Source of the DNA: Flavobacterium sp.
GTDB taxonomy: Bacteria > Bacteroidota > Bacteroidia > Flavobacteriales > Flavobacteriaceae
Length of the DNA: 64,000 nt
Direction of reading: 5' to 3'
NCBI GenBank assembly: GCA_027484725.1
Contig: JAIXSK010000028.1
Coordinates: forward strand, 124,001 to 188,000
Below the pieces are notes generated by a model. It saw only the letters and a list, made by a program, of their open reading frames with translations. It ran no database searches and had not been told where the DNA came from. Both the position numbers and the translations under genes were made by a program. This document shows, one piece after another, positions 41,289-47,028 of this stretch; within the stretch, counting starts at the first letter, position 1; the number at the start of each line of letters is the position of its first letter.

Positions 41289-42050
41289 ATGACCGAAGAT
41301 TCATCAGCGAAAAACACCCAACCCAACGTAAGCAGCAATTGGTTTGCCTCGTGGTTTGATTCGCCGTATTATCATATTTTATACAAAGAGCGCAATTATC
41401 GGGAAGCCCAAATTTTTATGGACAACCTGACGCATTACCTCAACTTGCCCGAAAAAGCCAAAGTGCTTGATTTGGCTTGCGGCAAAGGCCGACATGCTAT
41501 TTACTTAAATCAATTGGGTTATCAGGTGCTCGGGGCTGATTTGTCGGTCAACAGTATTGCCATTGCCTCAAAAAATGCCAATGAAACCTTGCGTTTTGAA
41601 GTGCACGACATGCGCGAGCCCTTTGAAGAAAAGTTCGATGCCATTTTTAATTTGTTTACCAGTTTTGGCTATTTTCAGTGCGATGAAGACCACCTCAAAA
41701 CGCTCATCGCCATCAAAGAAAGCCTCACCGAATATGGCTTTGGCGTGATTGATTTTATGAATGTCAACCAAGTCTTGTCCACACTGGTTCCCGAAGAAAC
41801 CAAAACCGTCGACGGCATTGATTTTCACATCAAACGCTACCCTACCGAAGGCTACATTTTTAAAGAAATCAGCTTTACTGACCAAGGTCAAAATCATCAT
41901 TATACAGAAAAAGTCCGCGCCTTTACCCTACAAGATTTTCAATCGCTCATGGAACAAGCCGGTATTTATTTACTTGATATTTTTGGCGATTACAAACTCA
42001 AAAAATTCCATAAAACCGAAAGCGAACGCCTGATCATGATCTTCAAATGA
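41289..42050 (+). CDS. Class I SAM-dependent methyltransferase
   Basis: A 253-aa Rossmann methyltransferase. Motif I is VLDLACGKGRHAIYLNQLGYQVLGADLS; DAIFNLFTSFGYF is motif IV-like, and DFMNVNQVL the post-motif. The substrate is not evident; many homologues are Methyltransf_25 small-molecule or protein enzymes. It is divergent from the THUMP gene, with a TAAATTTG -7-like box about 25 bp upstream. Its stop overlaps the ZIP start (ATGA), so the two are translationally coupled. Confidence 0.87.
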   Translation: MTEDSSAKNTQPNVSSNWFASWFDSPYYHILYKERNYREAQIFMDNLTHYLNLPEKAKVLDLACGKGRHAIYLNQLGYQVLGADLSVNSIAIASKNANETLRFEVHDMREPFEEKFDAIFNLFTSFGYFQCDEDHLKTLIAIKESLTEYGFGVIDFMNVNQVLSTLVPEETKTVDGIDFHIKRYPTEGYIFKEISFTDQGQNHHYTEKVRAFTLQDFQSLMEQAGIYLLDIFGDYKLKKFHKTESERLIMIFK

Positions 42051-42718
42051 TACCATATTTATTACCCTTTTTATCGGTGATTTTGGGTTATGGTTTGGCC
42101 ATCGGATTTCAACCCAAAAAGAAAAAAAGCCTCAAATTGTTGTTGGCTTTTAGCGGTTCATTTTTGCTGTCCATGACCGTTATTCATTTATTACCCGAAA
42201 TTTATCGCACCCAAAATCCGAATGTTGGCTTATACATCATGCTGGGTATTTTGTTGCAAATCATCTTAGAATACTTCTCGCAAGGCGCTGAACATGGGCA
42301 CGTGCACGGACACGACCCGCTCACCAAAATTCCGTGGTTGCTTTTGGGCAGTTTGTGTCTGCACGCTTTTCTTGAAGGCTTACCCGTGAGCCAATATCCC
42401 GAACTTGCGCTGGGCATCAGCATTCACCACTTGCCCATTGCCATCATTCTCACCCTGTTTTTAATCAACGGAGGTTTGAGCAAAATGCAAACCCTGCTCA
42501 TGATGTTGCTTTTTGCGCTCATGACTCCGGCAGGCGCTTGGCTCGCAAGTCATTGGCCGGATGTAGTGCAGTATCAATCGTATTTTACCGCATTGGTCAT
42601 TGGAATTTTATTCCACATTTCCTCGACCATTATTTTTGAAAGCAGCGAAGGACACAAATTCAACTTGGCCAAAATCACGGTCATTATTTTGGGCTTTGCG
42701 CTCGCTTATTTGATTTAG
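42047..42718 (+). CDS. ZIP family metal transporter
   Basis: A 223-aa ZIP permease with about seven membrane helices. Landmarks: SGSFLLSMTVIHLLPEIYR (helix 2-like), a His-rich cytosolic loop (EHGHVHGHDPL), LCLHAFLEGLPVS and ISIHHLPIAIILTLFL, which supply the metal-site His residues of helices 4-5, and the C-terminal HISSTIIFESSEGHKF. It is predicted to import zinc or another divalent metal. It overlaps the upstream methyltransferase by 4 bp. Its TAG stop overlaps the first base of repeat family 2, copy 2. Confidence 0.9.
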   Translation: MIPYLLPFLSVILGYGLAIGFQPKKKKSLKLLLAFSGSFLLSMTVIHLLPEIYRTQNPNVGLYIMLGILLQIILEYFSQGAEHGHVHGHDPLTKIPWLLLGSLCLHAFLEGLPVSQYPELALGISIHHLPIAIILTLFLINGGLSKMQTLLMMLLFALMTPAGAWLASHWPDVVQYQSYFTALVIGILFHISSTIIFESSEGHKFNLAKITVIILGFALAYLI

Positions 42719-42800
42719 GGCGTGACCACAAGGGTCGGGCTATTCGTTGCAATCTTTTTTCGTTCCTCAAAAAGGATTTTCACTGCTATCCCTCACGCGG
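42718..42800 (+). repeat. Dispersed repeat family 2, copy 2
   Basis: Begins GGGCGTGACCACAAGGGTCG and ends CTCACGCGG, matching copy 1 at 4651-4730 on the opposite strand. It follows the ZIP stop with no spacer. Confidence 0.6.
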
Positions 42801-42804
42801 AAAA

Positions 42805-42868
42805 AGACACGCTCCGCTCTAGACACGCTCCGCTACAGACACGCTGCGCTACAGACCCCTGCGCTTTG
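42805..42868. repeat. 16-bp tandem repeat AGACACGCTCCGCTAC x4
   Basis: Four consecutive 16-bp units: AGACACGCTCCGCTCT, AGACACGCTCCGCTAC, AGACACGCTGCGCTAC and a degenerate AGACCCCTGCGCTTTG. It lies in the 500-bp gap before murQ. Confidence 0.8.
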
Positions 42869-42911
42869 GGATAAAAGGAATCGTCGGTTTCACGAATTCA
42901 ATTACTTCAAA

Positions 42912-42946
42912 AATCAACAATCGTTAATCTTCAATCGTTAATCATT
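42912..42946. repeat. Heptad tandem repeat AATCNNN x5
   Basis: Five contiguous 7-mers AATCAAC, AATCGTT, AATCTTC, AATCGTT, AATCATT. Reverse complement of the array class at 4735-4783. Confidence 0.75.
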
Positions 42947-43049
42947 ACAGACCGATGCGCTTGAGGACAAAAGGGACGTAAGATGATTCATCGCTGAATC
43001 AAACCATAGAAAACGCTGCGCGAGTGGACATCTCGATTGTTCAAAAACT

Positions 43050-43082
43050 TTGCGCCTTTCCAAGCAAAATTCCCTACTTTTG
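43050..43082 (+). promoter_or_regulatory. Predicted murQ promoter
   Basis: TTG at 43050-43052 and TACTTTTG at 43075-43082, spacing 22 bp, match the flavobacterial TTG / TAnnTTTG pattern. The start codon is 136 bp further on, beyond the heptad array. Confidence 0.5.
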
Positions 43083-43154
43083 AGTCTTTGAAAATAACAA
43101 CATTTATTCCGCTGCCCTCTATACAATTCGGCAGTAACTTGGCCCAACATAAAT

Positions 43155-43210
43155 CATTCAACATACAACATTCAACATACAACATTCAACATACAACATT
43201 CAACATTCAA
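43155..43210. repeat. 14-bp (2 x 7) tandem repeat CATTCAACATACAA x4 before murQ
   Basis: Three perfect CATTCAACATACAA units and a fourth CATTCAACATTCAA. Each is two heptads (CATTCAA, CATACAA). The array ends 8 bp before the murQ start codon, so it would be part of the 5' UTR. Confidence 0.9.
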
Positions 43211-43218
43211 AATAACAA

Positions 43219-44040
43219 ATGTCCTTCACCAAAACCACCGAACAAGCCTCGCATTATCAAGCACTCGAAGAGATGTCTGTGCATGATTTACTTGCCAACA
43301 TCAACCGCGAAGATCAAACCGTTCCGCTGGCTGTTGAACGCGCTCTGCCACAAATTGAAAAATTGGTTAGCCGCGTGGTCGAGCAACTCAAAAAAGGCGG
43401 GCGTTTGTTTTATATCGGTGCCGGAACCTCGGGTCGTTTGGGTATCGTCGATGCTTCTGAATGTCCGCCTACCTATGGCGTGCCGCATGATCTGGTCAAC
43501 GGCATCATTGCCGGTGGTGACCAAGCCATTCGCCGCGCGGTTGAAAACGCCGAAGACAACACCACACAAGCCTGGCTTGATTTAGAAGCCAACCACATTG
43601 GCCCGGATGATTTTGTGATTGGCATTGCTGCATCGGGCACGACACCTTATGTGCTAGGCGGCCTTGAAGCCTGTCACCAAAAAGGCATCGCTACCGGCGG
43701 AATTACTTGCAACGCCGGAAGCCCATTGGCGCTTACCGCGCAATACCCTATTGAAGTGGTCGTGGGTCCGGAATTCGTGACCGGAAGCTCGCGCATGAAA
43801 GCCGGAACCGCGCAAAAACTCGTTTTGAATATGATTTCTACCACAGTCATGATTCAGTTGGGGCGCGTAAAAGGCAACAAAATGGTTGATATGCAACTCA
43901 GCAACAACAAACTTGTAGAGCGCGGCGTGCGGATGATTATGGATGAAATTCCGGTAAGTTATGAAGTTGCCGCAGCATTATTAGAAAAACACGGCAGTGT
44001 GCGCCAAGCGGTTGCGTTTTATCAATCACAAGCATCATGA
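43219..44040 (+). CDS. murQ: N-acetylmuramic acid 6-phosphate etherase
   Basis: A 273-aa SIS-fold etherase. Conserved blocks: GGRLFYIGAGTSGRLGIVDASECPPTYGV (substrate phosphate and catalytic Glu), GGDQAIRRAVENAEDN, VIGIAASGTTPYVLGGL, and EVVVGPEFVTGSSRMKAGTAQKLVLNMIST. It cleaves the lactyl ether of MurNAc-6-P to give GlcNAc-6-P in cell wall recycling. Length is slightly short for the family (about 300), mainly at the C-terminus. A heptad array directly precedes its start. It overlaps the next gene by 4 bp. Confidence 0.95.
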   Translation: MSFTKTTEQASHYQALEEMSVHDLLANINREDQTVPLAVERALPQIEKLVSRVVEQLKKGGRLFYIGAGTSGRLGIVDASECPPTYGVPHDLVNGIIAGGDQAIRRAVENAEDNTTQAWLDLEANHIGPDDFVIGIAASGTTPYVLGGLEACHQKGIATGGITCNAGSPLALTAQYPIEVVVGPEFVTGSSRMKAGTAQKLVLNMISTTVMIQLGRVKGNKMVDMQLSNNKLVERGVRMIMDEIPVSYEVAAALLEKHGSVRQAVAFYQSQAS

Positions 44041-44336
44041 TTGGGTTTTATTTGCTCTCGGCAGCCATTCCGTTGCTTTGGGTTTGGAGCTTATGGTGGT
44101 TGCGTCGTTGGCGAAACTTCAGAGTTTATTTTTGGAGTAACTTTTTGCTGGCTCTTTTTTATCTGACTGTTCTGGGCTTTTTTGGATCACAGTTTTTTGA
44201 GCAAGACCCGTATGGTCTGAAAAAAATTGCACTCATCTTTTTTATCCTGCTCGCACACAGTATAGGAAGTTTTATTTTTGCTTTATTGTTTCGTTTTAAA
44301 TACGCCGCCCAATGGGAACCAACCGAGAAGTCCTAA
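44037..44336 (+). CDS. Small integral membrane protein, unknown
   Basis: A 99-aa protein with three predicted membrane helices (FYLLSAAIPLLWVWSLWWL, VYFWSNFLLALFYLTVLGFF, IALIFFILLAHSIGSFIFALLF), a charged tail and no signal peptide. I do not recognise a family. It overlaps the end of murQ by 4 bp and its last 25 bp overlap the start of the DUF6095 gene, so it is a tightly packed member of this operon. Confidence 0.75.
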   Translation: MIGFYLLSAAIPLLWVWSLWWLRRWRNFRVYFWSNFLLALFYLTVLGFFGSQFFEQDPYGLKKIALIFFILLAHSIGSFIFALLFRFKYAAQWEPTEKS

Positions 44337-44545
44337 ACCAAGGAATCAAAAAATTAGCATTTGCCCTACCGGCTTTATTTACCGGGCCGGCAGTGATTTA
44401 CAACGCCTTCATCAACAAACAAAACAACTGGCACTATTTGGTTTTAGCCATTGGTATTGCCATTTGCTTGACGGGCGTTTATTTGATGTTTCGCGGTATT
44501 CAGCTGATGGTAAAAAGTATGTTTGACTACAATGATGACGAATGA
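44312..44545 (+). CDS. DUF6095 family membrane protein
   Basis: A 77-aa protein with two membrane helices (LAFALPALFTGPAVIYNAF and YLVLAIGIAICLTGVYLMFRGI) and an acidic C-terminus (FDYNDDE). It matches the small flavobacterial DUF6095 family, whose function is unknown. It overlaps the preceding gene by 25 bp in another frame and the following one by 4 bp. Confidence 0.8.
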   Translation: MGTNREVLNQGIKKLAFALPALFTGPAVIYNAFINKQNNWHYLVLAIGIAICLTGVYLMFRGIQLMVKSMFDYNDDE

Positions 44546-45120
44546 ATGAATTACTCTACATAGACCAAACTTTTGAACACTACCAAGGGCAAAACGGCCG
44601 CATTGCCAACAAAGAATTTGACGGTTGTCATTTTGTAAACGGTCAATTTTCAGGTTGCGATTTTTCGGGCAGTATTTTTACAGCCTGTACTTTTACTGAT
44701 TGCAATTTGTCTATGGCACAACTCAGCGCAACGCAACTGGCCCATGTGGTTTTTAAAAATTGTAAAATGCTCGGGCTTACATTTGATCAATGTTCTGATT
44801 TTTTGTTTGAAGTTTCTTTTGATCATTGCGCGTTAGACTTTTCATCATTTGCTTACAAAAAAATGCCCAAAACATCTTTTGCCGGATGTTCACTTAAAGA
44901 AGTAAGTTTTGTTGGAACTGATTTGAGCGGTGCCGATTTTGACCATGCCGATTTAACCTTGGCGGTTTTTAACCAAACGCAACTGGCCGGCGCTGATTTT
45001 ACTTCGGCACGCAATTTTACCATTGACCCACAATACAACCCGATGAAAAAGGCGCGTTTTTCTAGCCACGGACTCATCGGTTTGCTCTCACAATACGATA
45101 TAAAACTTGATTTGTCATGA
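44542..45120 (+). CDS. Pentapeptide repeat protein (Qnr-like layout)
   Basis: A 192-aa right-handed quadrilateral helix protein. Many A(D/N)LXX-type pentapeptides are visible: FDGCHFVNGQFSGCDFSGSIFTACTFTDCNLS, then after a break FKNCKMLGLTFDQCSDF, and ADFDHADLTLAVFNQTQLAGADF. The break near residue 110 (FAYKKMPKTSF) and C-terminal tail are as in McbG/Qnr-like proteins, which mimic DNA and protect topoisomerases. Topoisomerase IV genes start only about 2 kb away. Protection is not proven from sequence. It overlaps the DUF1572 gene by 4 bp. Confidence 0.88.
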   Translation: MNELLYIDQTFEHYQGQNGRIANKEFDGCHFVNGQFSGCDFSGSIFTACTFTDCNLSMAQLSATQLAHVVFKNCKMLGLTFDQCSDFLFEVSFDHCALDFSSFAYKKMPKTSFAGCSLKEVSFVGTDLSGADFDHADLTLAVFNQTQLAGADFTSARNFTIDPQYNPMKKARFSSHGLIGLLSQYDIKLDLS

Positions 45121-45692
45121 AGATAAACGAAACCTATCTCGAAAGCGTTCGCAAGCAATTTTTGTATTACAAAATGCTCGGTGAGAAAGCCATGGCGCAA
45201 TTGGAGCCGGAACAATTTTTTGTCATGACTAATGAAGACACCAACAGCATCGCCACGATTGTCAAACATTTGGCGGGAAATATGCTTTCGCGCTGGACTG
45301 ACTTTTTAACCACCGACGGCGAAAAAGAATGGCGCCACCGAGACAGCGAATTTGAAAATGATTTGCAAACACCCGAACAAGTTTGGGCTTTGTGGAATCA
45401 AGGTTGGACGTGTTTTTTAGGGGCGCTTGACAGCTTATCGGCGCAGCAATTGGGCGAAATTATATACATCCGCAATGAAGGCCATACGGTTGTGGAAGCC
45501 ATCAACCGACAGTTGGCACATTATCCGTATCACGTGGGACAAATAGTGTTTTACGCCAAGCAACTCAAAGCCACGCCGTGGGAAAGTTTGTCGATTCCGC
45601 GCAATGCTTCAAAAAGTTATAATGCCGATAAATTTGCACGTGAAAAAGGCATTCGTAACTTTACAGACGACGAGCTTAATCGGCTACGCTAA
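45117..45692 (+). CDS. DUF1572 family protein (DinB-like fold)
   Basis: A 191-aa DinB/YfiT-type four-helix protein. Landmarks: IVKHLAGNMLSRWTDFLTTDGEKEWRHRDSEFEN with the first His, and INRQLAHYPYHVGQIVFYAKQLK with the later His pair; these three His residues usually bind a divalent metal. In related families it can act in thiol transfer, but most members have unknown function. It ends 5 bp before repeat copy B. Confidence 0.85.
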   Translation: MKINETYLESVRKQFLYYKMLGEKAMAQLEPEQFFVMTNEDTNSIATIVKHLAGNMLSRWTDFLTTDGEKEWRHRDSEFENDLQTPEQVWALWNQGWTCFLGALDSLSAQQLGEIIYIRNEGHTVVEAINRQLAHYPYHVGQIVFYAKQLKATPWESLSIPRNASKSYNADKFAREKGIRNFTDDELNRLR

Positions 45693-45697
45693 CCCGC

Positions 45698-45775
45698 AGC
45701 CCTGGTGGAAGTGGCGTCCTTGCCGACTGGGGTTCAGGCGGCAAGACACAACGAACGACAGGATTAGCTGCCCAA
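45698..45775 (+). repeat. Dispersed structured repeat family 1, copy B
   Basis: AGCCCTGGTGGAAGTGGCGT, then hairpin CTTGCCGACTG-GGGTT-CAGGCGGCAAG (10 of 11 positions pair), then ACAACGAACGACAGGATTAGC and an A-rich tail. The loop GGGTT is the same as in copy A although the arms differ. Confidence 0.8.
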
Positions 45776-45781
45776 ATAAAA

Positions 45782-46156
45782 ATGATGAAAAAATATTTGC
45801 TTTTAATTTTAGTTCCGCTGCTGAGCGCTTGCTACCAAACCAAGTGTAATTGCAACGATTTTAAAACCGGAAAATTTGAATCTGTGGTGGTCATCAATGG
45901 TGTGCAACAACGCACCATTTCTGAACGAACCGACTCTTTGGTTATTGAAACCTACAAAGGAAAAACTGATACCGCAACAATTCGTTGGGTGAGCGATTGC
46001 GAATATGTGTTGCGCCAAATGCACCCCAAAACTATGGCCGAGCAAAAAGCTATTTCGATTAAAATTTTGACAACCAACCAAAATTCGTATACATTTGAAT
46101 TTGGGTTGGTAGGCGACGATGCGCGCCAAAAAGGAACCGCTCGTAGAATTGAATAA
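45782..46156 (+). CDS. Small flavobacterial lipoprotein (often labelled DNA topoisomerase IV in databases)
   Basis: A 124-aa predicted lipoprotein (LLLILVPLLSACYQTKC). The body NCNDFKTGKFESVVVINGVQQRTISERTDSLVIETYKGKTDTATIRWVSDCEYVLRQM contains a conserved Cys set and DFKTG motif that I recall from a conserved flavobacterial family. Databases often name such proteins DNA topoisomerase IV because they lie near parC; nothing in the sequence supports topoisomerase activity. Envelope function is unknown. Confidence 0.8.
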   Translation: MMKKYLLLILVPLLSACYQTKCNCNDFKTGKFESVVVINGVQQRTISERTDSLVIETYKGKTDTATIRWVSDCEYVLRQMHPKTMAEQKAISIKILTTNQNSYTFEFGLVGDDARQKGTARRIE

Positions 46157-46167
46157 ACAAACATTAC

Positions 46168-46938
46168 ATGGAAATTTTTCTGAACCCGAATGCCTGGGTA
46201 GCCCTATTAACCCTGACTTTTTTAGAAATTGTCTTGGGTATTGACAACATTATTTTTATCTCCATCACCACCGGGAAATTGCCCGAAGAACAGCGCAAAA
46301 AAGCCACCAAACTCGGTATGTTTTTGGCCATGTTTATGCGCATTGTGTTGCTTTTGGGCATTTCTGTGCTCATTGCCATGAAAGAGCCTTGGCTGAGTTT
46401 TCACTACAACTGGTTTAGTGCAGATGTTTCAGGACAAAGCATTATTTTGCTGTTGGGCGGTTTGTTTTTGATGTACAAAAGCACGCATGAAATTCACGAA
46501 AAAGTGGATCAGAAAGGCCAAGAAGAAAAAGAAATCAAAAGCTCGGCGGCCGCATCATTTGGCAAAGTTATTTTTCAAATCATCATGATTGATTTGGTGT
46601 TCTCTTTTGATAGTATTCTCACGGCAGTGGGTATGACCAACGGTATTGAAGGCGCTTTGTACATTATGATTGCCGCGGTGGTTATCTCGGTGCTCATTAT
46701 GATGCAGTTTGCGGTTCCGGTGGGGAATTTTGTTAACAAACATCCGTCGATTCAGATTTTGGGCTTGTCGTTTTTGATTTTGATTGGCTTTATGCTTGTT
46801 ACTGAAAGCGCACATTTGGCCCATGCTTCGTTCTTTGGCAACCATGTAGAATCGGTTCCGAAGGGCTATTTGTACTTTGCCATTGCGTTCTCATTACTGG
46901 TAGAAGTTTTGAATATGAAAGCCACCAGAAAAAAATAA
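46168..46938 (+). CDS. TerC family integral membrane protein
   Basis: A 256-aa membrane protein with about seven helices. LEIVLGIDNIIFISITTGKLPEEQRKKATKLG and FDSILTAVGMTNG contain the Asp residues conserved in TerC/Alx/YceF proteins (GIDN and FDSI). A central loop holds HEIHEKVDQKGQEEKE. TerC members are tied to tellurite resistance, Mn export and protein metalation at the membrane. It starts 11 bp after the lipoprotein gene. The following spacer holds a palindromic repeat and a bidirectional terminator. Confidence 0.92.
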   Translation: MEIFLNPNAWVALLTLTFLEIVLGIDNIIFISITTGKLPEEQRKKATKLGMFLAMFMRIVLLLGISVLIAMKEPWLSFHYNWFSADVSGQSIILLLGGLFLMYKSTHEIHEKVDQKGQEEKEIKSSAAASFGKVIFQIIMIDLVFSFDSILTAVGMTNGIEGALYIMIAAVVISVLIMMQFAVPVGNFVNKHPSIQILGLSFLILIGFMLVTESAHLAHASFFGNHVESVPKGYLYFAIAFSLLVEVLNMKATRKK

Positions 46939-46957
46939 AGTGTAAGATTTTCAAAAC

Positions 46958-46988
46958 GACCTGCGCGGTTTTGAAAACCTTGTAGGTC
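46958..46988. repeat. 31-bp imperfect palindrome
   Basis: GACCT-gcgc-GGTTTT-G-AAAACC-ttgt-AGGTC. Arms GACCT/AGGTC and GGTTTT/AAAACC pair, while the 4-base bulges do not. No T-run follows, so it is separate from the terminator 9 bp further on. I recall similar dispersed palindromes from Bacteroidota. Confidence 0.65.
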
Positions 46989-46996
46989 TAAAAAAC

Positions 46997-47028
46997 AAAG
47001 GCTGTCTCCAATTCAAGACAGCCTTTTT
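46997..47028. terminator. Bidirectional rho-independent terminator
   Basis: AAAGGCTGTCT / AGACAGCCTTT, 11-bp stem with an 8-nt loop, between convergent terC and parC. T-run on the right and A-rich on the left. Confidence 0.85.

Noticed and set aside
42747-42941. 64-aa plus ORF in the gap before murQ
   Set aside because: It reads through the 16-bp tandem repeat and repeat family 2 and has no protein-like features.
43037-43585. 182-aa plus ORF overlapping murQ
   Set aside because: It runs through the heptad array and then murQ in another frame; murQ has full family motifs.
46958-46988. Terminator for terC
   Set aside because: No T-run follows; the real terminator is at 46997-47028.
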